From contig NZ_AWZT01000002.1 in NCBI RefSeq assembly GCF_000472525.1, forward strand, positions 142,359 to 206,358: a stretch of 64,000 nt of DNA, in the 5' to 3' direction. This document shows positions 36,662-46,301 of the stretch, piece by piece. The translations under genes and the position numbers were made by a program. The notes under the pieces are model-generated. The model ran no database searches. It saw only the letters and a list, made by a program, of their open reading frames with translations, and was not told the origin of the DNA. Source of the stretch: Paraburkholderia dilworthii. Lineage in GTDB: Bacteria; Pseudomonadota; Gammaproteobacteria; Burkholderiales; Burkholderiaceae. Numbering within the stretch: position 1 is the stretch's first letter; each line of letters begins with the position of its first letter.

Positions 36662-37402
36662 TCAGCCCATATGCAAACCGCCGTTCAGCGAAAAATCCGC
36701 GCCCGTGGAAAAACCCGATTCTTCCGACGCGAGCCACGCCACGATCGAGCCGATTTCATCCGGCCGGCCGAGGCGGCGCACCGGAATCGTCGCGACGATC
36801 TTTTCCAGCACGTCGGGGCGAATCGACTTGACCATGTCCGTGCCGATGTAGCCCGGCGACACGGTGTTGACCGTTACGCCCTTGGTGGCCACTTCCTGCG
36901 CGAGCGACATCGTGAAGCCATGAATGCCGGCCTTCGCGGTCGAGTAGTTGGTCTGGCCGAACTGCCCTTTCTGCCCATTCACCGACGAAATGTTGATGAT
37001 GCGGCCCCAGCCGCGCTCCACCATACCGTCGATCACCTGCTTGGTGACGTTAAAGAGACTGGTCAGATTGGTGTCGATCACCGCGGTCCAGTCTTCGTGC
37101 GTCATCTTGCGGAACACAACGTCGCGCGTGATGCCCGCATTGTTCACCAGCACGTCGATCTCGCCGACTTCGGCCTTGACCTTGTCGAACGCGGCCTTGG
37201 TCGATTCCCAATCGCCGACGTTGCCTTCGGATGCGACGAATTCGAAGCCTTGCGCCTTCTGCTCCTCGAGCCACTTCACGCGGCGCGGCGAATTCGGCCC
37301 GCAGCCCGCGACGACCTTATAGCCCTCTTTGTGCAACCGCTGGCAAATGCTCGTGCCGATGCCGCCCATCCCGCCCGTTACATACGCAATTCGCTGTGTC
37401 AT
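36662..37402 (-). CDS. phaB: Acetoacetyl-CoA reductase PhaB
   Basis: An NADPH-dependent short-chain dehydrogenase that reduces acetoacetyl-CoA to (R)-3-hydroxybutyryl-CoA, the monomer for PHB. The 246-residue protein has the cofactor loop TGGMGGIGTSI, NNAGITRD, and the catalytic Ser140, Tyr153 and Lys157 (NYSTAK). SPGYIGTDMVK near residue 186 is typical. It lies 208 bases after phaA and 129 before phaR on the same strand. Length and motifs match Cupriavidus PhaB1. Confidence 0.97.
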   Translation of the reverse strand: MTQRIAYVTGGMGGIGTSICQRLHKEGYKVVAGCGPNSPRRVKWLEEQKAQGFEFVASEGNVGDWESTKAAFDKVKAEVGEIDVLVNNAGITRDVVFRKMTHEDWTAVIDTNLTSLFNVTKQVIDGMVERGWGRIINISSVNGQKGQFGQTNYSTAKAGIHGFTMSLAQEVATKGVTVNTVSPGYIGTDMVKSIRPDVLEKIVATIPVRRLGRPDEIGSIVAWLASEESGFSTGADFSLNGGLHMG

Positions 37403-37610
37403 GAACTAGACTCCCTTATCGTTTTCGAGGCGCCGACCGGCTGCCCCGCTCGGCTACCTCTACCCTCGCCAGATGCTTCATCCACGCCGCCGGGCGAACG
37501 GCTCTGAGGTCGCCGTTGACCTCGTGCCGCGAGCTACATGCGGCGAGCGTCAACCCCAACCCCTTGCCTCGCGACTGCCGACGCCTCGCGCAGACGAGGC
37601 GCGCGCTCGT

Positions 37611-38792
37611 TCAGAAGCGCTCGAGCGCCAGCGCGACGCCCATGCCGCCGCCAATACACAGCGAAGCCAGACCCTTCTTCGCATCGCGCTTTTGCATCTC
37701 ATGCAGCAGCGTGACGAGAATCCGGCAGCCGGACGCGCCGATCGGATGGCCGATCGCAATCGCGCCGCCGTTCACATTGATCTTCGAGGTGTCCCAGCCC
37801 ATCTGCTTATGCACCGCGAGCGCCTGCGCGGCGAACGCTTCGTTGATTTCCATCAGGTCGAGTTCGGCCGGCGTCCAGCCCGCGCGTTCGAGGCAGCGGC
37901 GCGAGGCCGGCACCGGGCCTATGCCCATTACTTTCGGATCGACACCCGCGTTCGCGTACGCCTTGATGCGCGCCAGCGGCGTGAGGCCGAGCGCTTCCGC
38001 TTTCTTTGCCGACATCACGAGCACCGCCGCCGCGCCGTCGTTCAGACCCGACGCATTGGCCGCCGTGACCGTGCCTTCCTTCGAGAAAGCCGGCTTGAGG
38101 CCCGCCAGCGATTCCGCCGTCACACCATGACGCACGAACTCGTCGGTGGCAAAACGCACCGGGTCGCCCTTGCGTTGCGGAATCTCGACCGGCACGATTT
38201 CGTCGTCGAAACGGCCCGACTTTTGCGCGGCTTCAGCCTTGTTCTGCGACAGCGCAGCGAACGCGTCCTGTTGTTCGCGCGTGATATCGAATTCCTTCGC
38301 GACGTTTTCCGCCGTCACGCCCATGTGATACTGGTTGTACACGTCCCACAGGCCGTCGACGATCATCGAGTCGATCAGCTTCGCGTCGCCCATGCGGAAA
38401 CCGTCGCGCGAGCCCGGCAGCACGTGCGGCGCGGCGCTCATGTTTTCCTGACCGCCGGCAATCACGATGTCCGCGTCGCCCGCGATGATCGCGTTGGCCG
38501 CGAGCATCACCGCTTTCAGGCCCGAGCCGCACACCTTGTTGATCGTCATGCCGGGCACCGCGGCAGGCAGACCCGCCTTGATCAGCGACTGACGCGCCGG
38601 ATTCTGACCGGAGCCCGCCGTCAGCACCTGGCCCAGAATCACTTCGCTCACCTGCTCGGGCTTCAGCCCCGCGCGTTCGAGCACCGCGCGAATCACCGTC
38701 GCGCCGAGTTCGGGCGCCGCGATCTTCGCCAGCGACCCACCGAATTTGCCTACTGCCGTACGCGCGGCCGATACGATCACAACATCAGTCAT
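37611..38792 (-). CDS. phaA: Acetyl-CoA acetyltransferase PhaA
   Basis: A biosynthetic thiolase condensing two acetyl-CoA to acetoacetyl-CoA, the first PHB step. Active-site Cys88 (NKVCGSG), His349 (IGHPIGASG) and Cys379 (LCIGGGMG) are at the family positions. The start at 38792 ([11 protein letters not shown]) uses the GGAGGA at about 38800-38805. Earlier in-frame ATGs sit on or before that site. The product is 393 residues. It is flanked by phaC 150 bases upstream and phaB downstream. Confidence 0.97.
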   Translation of the reverse strand: MTDVVIVSAARTAVGKFGGSLAKIAAPELGATVIRAVLERAGLKPEQVSEVILGQVLTAGSGQNPARQSLIKAGLPAAVPGMTINKVCGSGLKAVMLAANAIIAGDADIVIAGGQENMSAAPHVLPGSRDGFRMGDAKLIDSMIVDGLWDVYNQYHMGVTAENVAKEFDITREQQDAFAALSQNKAEAAQKSGRFDDEIVPVEIPQRKGDPVRFATDEFVRHGVTAESLAGLKPAFSKEGTVTAANASGLNDGAAAVLVMSAKKAEALGLTPLARIKAYANAGVDPKVMGIGPVPASRRCLERAGWTPAELDLMEINEAFAAQALAVHKQMGWDTSKINVNGGAIAIGHPIGASGCRILVTLLHEMQKRDAKKGLASLCIGGGMGVALALERF

Positions 38793-38942
38793 TTCCATAT
38801 CCTCCGGGCACATCGGCTGGTTACGCCGCAGCCCGTCAAGTTAAAAATCTTGTTGCTCGTCAAATCACTAGCTCGTCTACTTCGTTGCGCTCGGTCCGAC
38901 CGCACGCTTCATCCGCCTCGCTCGCGTCACCACGTCATCACG

Positions 38943-40904
38943 TCATTCACGTTGACGCACGTAACGCCCCGGGGCCGGCTCGATGACCGGAAACTCTTCC
39001 GAGCCCGCTGCGGCGCGCGGCTTCACTTTTCGTCCGCCGTACTGATCGAGCCATGTGGTCCACTCGGGCCACCAGCTGCCGGGCACTTCCTTCGCCTCGC
39101 CGAGCCATTCGTCCGGGCTTTCCGGCAACGCGTCGGTCTCGCCCTCGAGCGTCCAGTAGCTGCGCTTCTTTTTCGCGGGCGGGTTGATCACGCCGGCGAT
39201 ATGACCCGACGCGCCGAGCACGAACTTCAACGGTCCACTGAGCAGCGGGGCCGACGCATAGGCCGTTTGCCACGGCACGATATGGTCTTCGCGCGAACCG
39301 TAGATGAAGGTGGGCACGTCGATCTTCGACAGGTCGACCGGCTCGCCGCAGGTCGTCAACGCACCTGGCTCGCGCAGACGGTTTTCGAGGTACGTATTGC
39401 GCAGATACCAGACGTACATGGGGCCCGGCAGGCTCGTCGAGTCGCTGTTCCAGTACAGCAGGTCGAACGGCACGGGCGTGCGCCCTTTGAGGTAATTGTC
39501 GACGACGTAGTTCCACACCAGGTCGTTCGGCCGTAGAAACGAAAACGTGTTGGCGAACTCGACGCCGCGCATCAGTCCCGGCGGCGCACCATTCTTGCCG
39601 CCGACGGTCTGCTCGCGCATCTGCACATGCGCCTCGTCGACAAAGATATCGAGCACGCCCGTGTCGGAAAAATCGAGCATCGCGGTGAGCAGCGTCATCG
39701 ACGCAGCCGGATGTTCGCCGCGCGCCGCCGCGACCGCAAGCGCGGTGGCGAGCAGCGTGCCGCCGACGCAGAAGCCGAGCGTATTGATCTGCTCGCGGCC
39801 GCTGATCCGGCTGACCGTTTGCATTGCCGTGAGCACGCCCTCGCCGACGTAGTCGTCCCACGTTTTATGGGCAATCGACGCATCCGCGTTGCGCCACGAG
39901 ATCAGAAACACCTGATGCCCTGAATCGAGCGCGTGCGCGACGAGCGAATTCTCCGGCTGGAGATCGAGAATGTAGTACTTGTTGATGCAAGGTGGCACGA
40001 TCAGCAGCGGACGCTCGCGCACGCTCGCCGTGCGCGGCCTGTACTGGATCAGCTGCATCAGCTCGTTTTCGAACACGACCGAGCCTTCTGTGGTCGCGAG
40101 ATTCTCGCCGACCACGAAACGCGATTCATCGGTCTGCGAAATCTTGCCGCGCTGCATGTCGGCAAGGAGATTCATTACGCCCTGACGCAAGCTTTCGCCC
40201 TGGCTTTCGAGCAAGGTCTTTTGCGCCTCGGGATTCAACGCGAGGAAATTGCTCGGCGATGCGGCGGCGGTCCATTGCTGAACCGCAAAACGGATGCGCT
40301 CACGCACCTTCGGTTCGGCTTCCAGCGCGTCGACCATTTCCTGCAGATAGCGCGCGTTTAGCAGATACCATGCGGCGGTGAATGCGAAGGCGGGCGTGGA
40401 ACTCCATGCGTCCGAGCTGAAGCGGCGGTCTTTGAGTTCCGGCGCTTTCGGCGCCGCGCCGCTGCCGCTCGCCTGCTGAAGCAACACCATCGCTTCTCGC
40501 GTGTAGTCCGCTTGCAGTTTCTGCAGACGCTCGGGCGGAATCGCCGCAGCTGGCATGTTCAACCCCGCCAGCGATGGCATTGCGGGCATTGCGCCCGCCG
40601 CCAGCTTGCTGAAATCAGGCATGCCAGGAAAGCCCGCGAAGCCGGGGATGGACGGCATTTGCGGCAGGCTCCACGGTGCGGCGCCTTGCGCTTGAGGGAA
40701 CGGCGGCATCGCGAACGGCATGCCGTTACCACCGGGACCACTGCTACCACCGGGCGTCATACCCAGCGAGCGCCATGCGTTCAACCATGCGTCGAAAAAT
40801 TGCTGCATGCCCGCGGCCGGTGTCGCGCCGCTCGTATCAGCCTGCTGCGTGTGCTCCTTCGAGGAGTCGGTGCTGGGGGAAGCTGAGGAATGAGAAGCTG
40901 CCAT
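38943..40904 (-). CDS. phaC: Class I poly(3-hydroxyalkanoate) synthase PhaC
   Basis: PhaC polymerises (R)-3-hydroxyacyl-CoA on the granule surface. The lipase-like box GFCVGG gives nucleophile Cys379. Asp540 (SREDHIVPW) and His568 (GASGHIAGV) complete the triad with the same spacings (161 and 189) as Cupriavidus PhaC1. The 653-residue product is about 60 longer than that enzyme. The excess is an N-terminal Gly/Pro/Met/Phe-rich region (about residues 45-130) with repeats such as PGFAGFPGMPDF. The start at 40904 is chosen by composition; no clear Shine-Dalgarno is seen and the frame stays open to 41051. It heads the pha operon. Confidence 0.95.
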   Translation of the reverse strand: MAASHSSASPSTDSSKEHTQQADTSGATPAAGMQQFFDAWLNAWRSLGMTPGGSSGPGGNGMPFAMPPFPQAQGAAPWSLPQMPSIPGFAGFPGMPDFSKLAAGAMPAMPSLAGLNMPAAAIPPERLQKLQADYTREAMVLLQQASGSGAAPKAPELKDRRFSSDAWSSTPAFAFTAAWYLLNARYLQEMVDALEAEPKVRERIRFAVQQWTAAASPSNFLALNPEAQKTLLESQGESLRQGVMNLLADMQRGKISQTDESRFVVGENLATTEGSVVFENELMQLIQYRPRTASVRERPLLIVPPCINKYYILDLQPENSLVAHALDSGHQVFLISWRNADASIAHKTWDDYVGEGVLTAMQTVSRISGREQINTLGFCVGGTLLATALAVAAARGEHPAASMTLLTAMLDFSDTGVLDIFVDEAHVQMREQTVGGKNGAPPGLMRGVEFANTFSFLRPNDLVWNYVVDNYLKGRTPVPFDLLYWNSDSTSLPGPMYVWYLRNTYLENRLREPGALTTCGEPVDLSKIDVPTFIYGSREDHIVPWQTAYASAPLLSGPLKFVLGASGHIAGVINPPAKKKRSYWTLEGETDALPESPDEWLGEAKEVPGSWWPEWTTWLDQYGGRKVKPRAAAGSEEFPVIEPAPGRYVRQRE

Positions 40905-41443
40905 ACCTGCTTTTAGACCGGTAAGTCCTTGCGGACGGTTGAGAGGCAGGTTCTTGCGCACGTGGGCGATCGCTCGCGCCCTCGTCACGCCCTGTCCCAT
41001 GTACGAGGAGCTGTGAGAAACATTCTTGCTCCCCATCGCAAGGCATGTCAATGCTTGTTCCCGATTTTGCCGCAGTGCGATAGTTTTTTAATTATCGTTT
41101 TCCCTGTATCGCCGATCGTGCATTTCGGACATATGTCAATCGCATGGCGGACGAAGAAAAAACTCGCTTACTCCGGCGCTTTAATCACATTTATGAAGTT
41201 GTGGAGAACCGGAAGTCTGCGTCGATTTATCAGTGCGGACGCGGTTCCGGCAGCGCAGCAAAAAAGCGCGGCGCGCGTCGGAAGAAGCATGCATACGCAT
41301 GCTCGTAGGAATGCGTCGCGCGGCGCGCCTGGAGCGATTTGCGGACAACAGGCACCGCAGGTCAGGCGGTGAAAATTCGTCGCTCAAAATTCGTCGCTGA
41401 AATCAGTCGCTAGCGATCAGCCATCGAACTCGGTCAATACGTG
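40905..41443. other. phaC upstream region
   Basis: 539 bases between phaC and pgeF (both minus strand). It holds a locally AT-rich block (about 41080-41210). Features seen are CGATA/TATCG arms around a ten-base T-rich spacer (41078-41097), a perfect palindrome GACATATGTC (41128-41137), and a TTGACA hexamer on the minus strand (41139-41134) without a good -10 at 17 bp. This is the expected site of the phaC promoter. No coding frame here is convincing. Confidence 0.5.
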
Positions 41444-42301
41444 TCAATCGCCAAGCGTCTGTGCCTGATCGTCGAGCCAGATGAGTGCGGCCATCCGGCC
41501 AGTCTCACGATCGCGGCGGTACGAATAGAATCGCTCGCGTTGCGTGACCGTGCACAAATCGCCGCCGACAATGCGTGTCACGCCAAGCCGCTGCAAGCGC
41601 AGGCGAGCCAGCGCAGGAAGATCCGCCAGATATTTGCCTTCGTTTCGCGGATGCGCGACGAACGTGCTTGCCGTCGCATCGCGCTCGGCGCCGTTTGCGC
41701 CGTCTATGAAAGCGTCACGCACATCCGGACCGACTTCGAACGAGTCCGGTCCAATGCAAGGTCCGAGATAGGCGTTGAGCGCGCCCACTTCCACGCCGGC
41801 GAGTCCGGCAACGCGCCGGGCCGTTTGCTCGACGATGCCGGCAGCGAGTCCGCGCCAGCCCGCGTGTGCCGCGCCGACTGCGCGCCCCGCTTCGTCGCAG
41901 AACAGCACCGGCATGCAGTCGGCGACCATCACCACGCAGGCGATGCCCGCGCGATCGGTGACGCTCGCGTCGGCTTGCATCGGCGCGCCGCTCTCTTGCG
42001 CGCGTGCCACCGCGTCTTCCGCACGCACGATGCCGGCGCCGTGAACCTGATCGAGCCACGCGGCCTCGTTCACGCCCGTGAGTTCCAGCAGCCGCGCACG
42101 GTTGGCGGCAACGGCCGCCAGATCGTCACCGGATTTCATCCCGAGATTCAGCCCGCCGGGCTGGTCCACGCCGTTCCGCCAGCGCCCGAACGGCGGCTCG
42201 CTCACGCCGCCGTCGCGCGTCGTCACCAGCGCGCGCACGCGCGGCGCCACGTTCCATGCGGGCTGCGCGACATCGGCGAAGCTCAGTTCGGGAAAGCTCA
42301 T
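41444..42301 (-). CDS. pgeF: Peptidoglycan editing factor PgeF (multicopper-polyphenol-oxidase fold)
   Basis: A 285-residue member of the YfiH/PgeF family (formerly laccase-domain). The E. coli enzyme removes misincorporated serine from the UDP-MurNAc peptide. Conserved elements are [33 protein letters not shown] and [14 protein letters not shown], which supply the His/Cys metal-binding residues. The C-terminal FYSYRRD motif ends in TGRMAALIW. Its start overlaps the rluD stop by four bases, the common rluD-pgeF coupling. Confidence 0.94.
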   Translation of the reverse strand: MSFPELSFADVAQPAWNVAPRVRALVTTRDGGVSEPPFGRWRNGVDQPGGLNLGMKSGDDLAAVAANRARLLELTGVNEAAWLDQVHGAGIVRAEDAVARAQESGAPMQADASVTDRAGIACVVMVADCMPVLFCDEAGRAVGAAHAGWRGLAAGIVEQTARRVAGLAGVEVGALNAYLGPCIGPDSFEVGPDVRDAFIDGANGAERDATASTFVAHPRNEGKYLADLPALARLRLQRLGVTRIVGGDLCTVTQRERFYSYRRDRETGRMAALIWLDDQAQTLGD

Positions 42302-43623
42302 GATGTGTGGTCGTCCTCGTCTTGCTCGGGATGGTCCGCGGCTGCTTCGTGCTCGTCGTGCTCGTCGTGCTCGTCGTGCTCGTCGTGCTCGTCGTGATTG
42401 TCGTCTCCGTCGTGCCCGTCGTGCTCATCGTCGAGCGATGCTTCGTAGCCGTCTTCCTCATAGTACGTCTCGTCGAATTCGCCTGCATCGTCGCGGCCCA
42501 AACCCAGCGCCGCCGAGAGCGTCGCAATGTCTTCGGGCACGTCGGCGCGCCACTGCATCGTGCGGCCGGTTTTCGGATGAACCAGACCGAGGCGCCATGC
42601 ATGCAGCGCCTGACGCGCGAACTCGCCGGGCAGCGGCGTGACCGAGCGCTTGCCGCGCGCGCGGCCATACACCGGATCGCCAAGCAGCGGATGGCCGATA
42701 TGCGCGCAGTGCACTCGAATCTGATGTGTGCGACCGGTTTCGAGGTCGCAGTGAATCGCGGTGACCGGCTGACGCTGCCAGATCGCCGTATCGACGCGCC
42801 GGAAATGCGTGCGCGCCGGTTTGCCCGATGCGCCCGTCACCACAGCCATACGCGTACGTTCGCGCGGATCTCGGCCGATCGGCGCGTCAATCGTGCCTTC
42901 TTCGGGCATGTTGCCCCAGACGAGCGCAAGGTAGCGGCGCTTCACGGTGCGCGCCTGCAACTGGCGCACGAGGTCGGTCTGCGCCTCGAGCGTGCGCGCG
43001 ACCACCATCAGCCCCGACGTTTCCTTGTCGAGCCGATGCACGATGCCCGCGCGCGGCAAGCCCGCCGCCGCGTCGCCGTAACGGTACAGCAGGCCGTTGA
43101 GCACGGTGCCGCTCCAGTTCCCGGCCGCCGGATGCACGACCATGCCGGCGGGCTTGTTGATGACCACGAGTGTGTCGTCCTCGTAGACGATTTCGAGCGG
43201 CACCGGCTCCGGCGTGAATGCGAGCTGCTCGGGCAGCAGATCCGGCACGAGTTCGATGGTCGCGCCGAGCGGCACTGGCTGGCGGATCTTTGCGGGCTTA
43301 CCGTCGATGCGCACGCGCTCCGCCTCGATCCAGCTTTGCATACGGTTGCGGGAGAACTCGGGGAACAACCGGGCGATCACCTTGTCGAGGCGTTCGCCTG
43401 CCAGTTCGTCGGGCACCGCGACATGGCGCGGCGTTTCGTCCGCGACACGGTTCGCCACGGTGGGCACCGTGCTCGCCGCACGCACTGCGCCGAGCGCGTC
43501 GGCGCCAAGATCGTCGTCGAGGGAATCGGCGTCCAACGCGTCGGAGGGGTCGGCGCTTACGCTATAATCTTCGTTGCTATTCCGGGCACCGGTTGCAGCG
43601 CCTGGAGTATTTGAGCGGGTCAT
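42298..43623 (-). CDS. rluD: 23S rRNA pseudouridine synthase RluD with acidic His-rich tail
   Basis: RluD makes pseudouridines 1911/1915/1917 in helix 69 of 23S rRNA. The 441-residue protein carries an S4 domain (about 70-125) and the RluA-class catalytic domain with Asp199 in [10 protein letters not shown]. Other segments are [23 protein letters not shown] and [11 protein letters not shown]. Extra parts are an acidic N-terminal segment of about 65 residues and a C-terminal tail of about 50 residues. That tail contains five tandem Asp-Glu-His triplets and further [15 protein letters not shown] sequence. The tail is encoded by a 9-bp repeat array. The gene diverges from bamD with only 38 bases between starts. 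Confidence 0.93.
   Translation of the reverse strand: MTRSNTPGAATGARNSNEDYSVSADPSDALDADSLDDDLGADALGAVRAASTVPTVANRVADETPRHVAVPDELAGERLDKVIARLFPEFSRNRMQSWIEAERVRIDGKPAKIRQPVPLGATIELVPDLLPEQLAFTPEPVPLEIVYEDDTLVVINKPAGMVVHPAAGNWSGTVLNGLLYRYGDAAAGLPRAGIVHRLDKETSGLMVVARTLEAQTDLVRQLQARTVKRRYLALVWGNMPEEGTIDAPIGRDPRERTRMAVVTGASGKPARTHFRRVDTAIWQRQPVTAIHCDLETGRTHQIRVHCAHIGHPLLGDPVYGRARGKRSVTPLPGEFARQALHAWRLGLVHPKTGRTMQWRADVPEDIATLSAALGLGRDDAGEFDETYYEEDGYEASLDDEHDGHDGDDNHDEHDEHDEHDEHDEHEAAADHPEQDEDDHTS
42348..42392 (-). repeat. Five perfect 9-bp tandem repeats encoding (Asp-Glu-His)n in rluD
   Basis: CGTGCTCGT is repeated five times head to tail on the plus strand, with a degenerate sixth unit at 42393-42401. 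On the minus strand it encodes five Asp-Glu-His triplets in the RluD tail. A copy-number change keeps the reading frame. Confidence 0.95.
43563..43568 (+). promoter_or_regulatory. Consensus -10 box TATAAT upstream of bamD
   Basis: A perfect TATAAT occurs 94 bases before the bamD ATG, inside the 5' part of the oppositely oriented rluD frame. The -35 at 17 bp (GTCGGA) is weak. Perfect -10 boxes are rare in this GC-rich sequence, so it is a fair bamD promoter candidate. Confidence 0.5.
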
Positions 43624-43661
43624 TGAGTCTGGGTCACCTGGACGTAAAGCTAGACTGGAAA

Positions 43662-44522
43662 ATGCGAGCCTTGAACACCATCACTAAAGCGGCGATCAAT
43701 TTGAAGGCCATGAAGAACGCGGCCCGGAAAGTGGCCGGATACATTGCGTGTGCCGCAGCCGTCGCGGTTGTTGCGGCTTGTCACGGCCTGCCGGAGAAGA
43801 CCGACGAAACGGCAACGTGGAACAACAACAAATTATATACGGAGGCGAACGACGCCTTGAGCGGCGGAGATTTCGGCAAGTGCGCGAAATACTTCGAAAT
43901 GCTCGAAGGCCGCGATCCGTTCGGCCACTTCGCGCAGCAGGCGCAGATCAACGTCGCGTATTGCAACTGGAAAGACAATGAAGCCGCGGCCGCCGACCAG
44001 GCTATCGACCGCTTCATCCAGCTGCATCCGGATCACCCGGACATCGCCTACGCGTACTACCTGAAGGGCATGATCCACTTCAACGACGACCTGGGTCTCT
44101 TCGGCCGCTTCTCCGGTCAGGACATGAGCGAACGCGATCCGAAGTCGCTGCGTGAGTCGTACGACGCGTTCAAAGTCGTCGTCGACCGTTACCCGAACAG
44201 CAAATACGCGCCGGACGCCGCCCAGCGCATGCGCTACATCGTCAACGCGCTGGCTTCGCACGAAGTCCACGCAGCGGACTACTACTACCGCCGTGGCGCT
44301 TATGTGGCGGCAATCAATCGCGCGCAACTTGCGTTGAAGGAATACAAGAACGCTCCGGCTATTGAAGACGCACTGCACATCATGATGCTGTCGTATGAGA
44401 AGCTGAACCAGCCGCAACTCGCCGACGACACGAAACGCGTCCTGGCCGGCACTTTCCCGGACAGCCCGTACATCACGGGCCACGCAAGGCCGGGTAAGGA
44501 AAAGTCGTGGTGGCAGTTCTAA
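43662..44522 (+). CDS. bamD: Outer membrane assembly lipoprotein BamD (ComL)
   Basis: BamD is the essential lipoprotein of the BAM complex that inserts beta-barrel proteins into the outer membrane. The signal peptide ends in a lipobox VVAAC, with lipidated Cys40 from the ATG at 43662 (GGAAA upstream), or Cys24 from an in-frame ATG at 43710. Tetratricopeptide-like helices follow ([21 protein letters not shown], shown by its TPR spacing, then [20 protein letters not shown] and [18 protein letters not shown]). The product is 286 residues. A bidirectional terminator follows. Confidence 0.96.
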   Translation: MRALNTITKAAINLKAMKNAARKVAGYIACAAAVAVVAACHGLPEKTDETATWNNNKLYTEANDALSGGDFGKCAKYFEMLEGRDPFGHFAQQAQINVAYCNWKDNEAAAADQAIDRFIQLHPDHPDIAYAYYLKGMIHFNDDLGLFGRFSGQDMSERDPKSLRESYDAFKVVVDRYPNSKYAPDAAQRMRYIVNALASHEVHAADYYYRRGAYVAAINRAQLALKEYKNAPAIEDALHIMMLSYEKLNQPQLADDTKRVLAGTFPDSPYITGHARPGKEKSWWQF

Positions 44523-44555
44523 GCCGCGCGGCACGCTGAAACCAGCTTGAATTAA

Positions 44556-44588
44556 AAAACGCCACGACTTTGGTCGTGGCGTTTTGCT
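44556..44588. terminator. Bidirectional intrinsic terminator after bamD
   Basis: AAAACGCCACGAC pairs with GTCGTGGCGTTTT around a TTTG loop (44557-44585). The 13-bp perfect stem, flanked by A and T tracts, ends bamD and the convergent rlmD. Confidence 0.95.
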
Positions 44589-44645
44589 TTGTGTGCTCAG
44601 CTTGTGTTCAGCTTGGGGGGTTCAGGTCTCAGCGTTTTGCGTCGT

Positions 44646-46076
44646 TCAATCCCTCTCGAACAACGCAATCGACTCCACGTGCGACGTGTGCGGGAACATG
44701 TTGACGACGCCCGCGCCCACCAGCCGGTAACCCGCCTCGTGCACGAGCAGGCCCGAGTCCCGGGCAAGGGTCGACGGATTGCAGGACACATAGACGATGC
44801 GTTGGGGCAACGGCCCATTGCCGCTCTGAGCGATCTCGGCCAAAGCCTTCGCGACGGCCAGCGCGCCTTCGCGCGGCGGGTCGATGAGAAACTTATCGAA
44901 GCGGCCGAGCGCACGGATATCGTCGGCAGTGACTTCGAAGAGATTGCGGCACGCGAACGACGTATGCCCCGCCACCCCGTTCAGCTCGGCGTTGGCCAGC
45001 GCGCGCGAGGTCAGCACGTCGCTGCCTTCGATGCCCACCACCTCCTTCGCGATGCGCGCGAGCGGCAGCGTGAAGTTGCCGATCCCGCAGAACAGATCGA
45101 GCACACGATCAGTGCGTGCCGGCGCCAGCAGCCGCAGCGCGCGGCTCACGAGCACACGGTTGATCGCGTGATTGACCTGCGTGAAGTCGGTCGGTTTGAA
45201 CGGCATCCGGATATCGTATTCGGGCAGCGTGTAGTCTAGCTGCGCGTCAAGCGGATACAGCGGCGTGACCGAGTCCGGGCCGCCCGGCTGGAGCCAGAAC
45301 TGCACGTTGTGCTCGTCGGCGAACTCGCGCAACACCTGTTCGTCAGCCGGAGTCAGAGGCTCCAGGTTGCGCAGCACGAGCGCCGTCACCGACGAGCCGA
45401 CCGCCAGTTCCAGCTGCGGCATGCGATCGTAAATGGACAGCTTGCGCACCATGAAGCGCAGCGGCATCAGCATTGCCGACACGTGCGGCGGCAGCACTTC
45501 GCAGGTTTTCATATCGGCGATGTAGCTGCTCTTTTTCTCATGAAAGCCGATGCGCATGCCGCCCTTTTCCGGCAGAAAACGCACCGCCAGACGCGCGCGG
45601 TAGCGATAGCCCCAAGCGGGTCCGTGAATCGGCCGGAACACCGTTTCGGGGCGCAGCTTCGCCAGATGCTGAAGATTGTCCTCGAGCACGCGCTGCTTGA
45701 CTGCGACCTGAGCGCGAATGTCGAGATGCTGCATCGAACAGCCGCCGCAAATGTCGAAGTAAGCGCATTTCGGCTTCGTACGCATCACGCTTTCGCGGAA
45801 CACCTGGACGACTTCGGCTTGCTCGAATTTCGGTTTGCTGCGATGTGTCGAGTAGCTCACTCGCTCGCCGGGCAGCGCGCCCTCGACGAAAATTACCTTG
45901 CCGGGCGTGCCGTCTTCGCTTTCAATGCGGCCCACGCCGCGCGCTTCCATATCGAGCGAAACGATTTCAATGACCGGTTCGTTGCCGGTAACGACGAGGG
46001 CTGGCGCCGGCGCGGGCGTCTTGTGGTATTTCGACGAGCGCTTCGGCGAGCGACGATGGGGGGCAGTTCGGGACAC
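44646..46076 (-). CDS. rlmD: 23S rRNA (uracil(1939)-C5)-methyltransferase RlmD
   Basis: An S-adenosylmethionine-dependent methyltransferase with an Fe-S cluster. I chose the GTG at 46076 because AGGAAG lies six bases upstream; the open frame beyond it is Arg/Leu-rich and unsupported. The 476-residue product has a basic leader, an N-terminal TRAM domain, and cluster cysteines in [15 protein letters not shown]. The SAM motif is [14 protein letters not shown]. Motif IV is DPPREGA and the nucleophilic cysteine lies in [13 protein letters not shown]. It converges with bamD across a strong terminator. Confidence 0.95.
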   Translation of the reverse strand: MSRTAPHRRSPKRSSKYHKTPAPAPALVVTGNEPVIEIVSLDMEARGVGRIESEDGTPGKVIFVEGALPGERVSYSTHRSKPKFEQAEVVQVFRESVMRTKPKCAYFDICGGCSMQHLDIRAQVAVKQRVLEDNLQHLAKLRPETVFRPIHGPAWGYRYRARLAVRFLPEKGGMRIGFHEKKSSYIADMKTCEVLPPHVSAMLMPLRFMVRKLSIYDRMPQLELAVGSSVTALVLRNLEPLTPADEQVLREFADEHNVQFWLQPGGPDSVTPLYPLDAQLDYTLPEYDIRMPFKPTDFTQVNHAINRVLVSRALRLLAPARTDRVLDLFCGIGNFTLPLARIAKEVVGIEGSDVLTSRALANAELNGVAGHTSFACRNLFEVTADDIRALGRFDKFLIDPPREGALAVAKALAEIAQSGNGPLPQRIVYVSCNPSTLARDSGLLVHEAGYRLVGAGVVNMFPHTSHVESIALFERD

Positions 46077-46301
46077 CTGCGACTTCCTGACAAACTTTGG
46101 GGAAAGGCGAGATTGTAGACGAAGCGCGGGCAACGAATTGCTGCGCAAGCAAACGCCGGGCAGCGGATGTCGGGCAACGAAGCACCGGGCGCATACGCCA
46201 GGTGCGGAAAGGATGATGCATCCGGCTCGCCGGGTCACGCCCTCGCCAGCGCGTTCACTGGCGAGCCGCGAGCGGCGCCCGCTTTCGCCGCACTCTGCCG
46301 A

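Noticed and set aside
37473-39536. Plus-strand open frame of 687 codons antisense to phaA and phaC
   Set aside because: Arg/His-rich composition with no motif; the minus strand holds the active-site residues of PhaA and PhaC.
43218-43661. Upstream extension of the bamD frame
   Set aside because: It would precede the lipoprotein signal peptide with 148 Arg-rich residues and overlaps the rluD catalytic gene.
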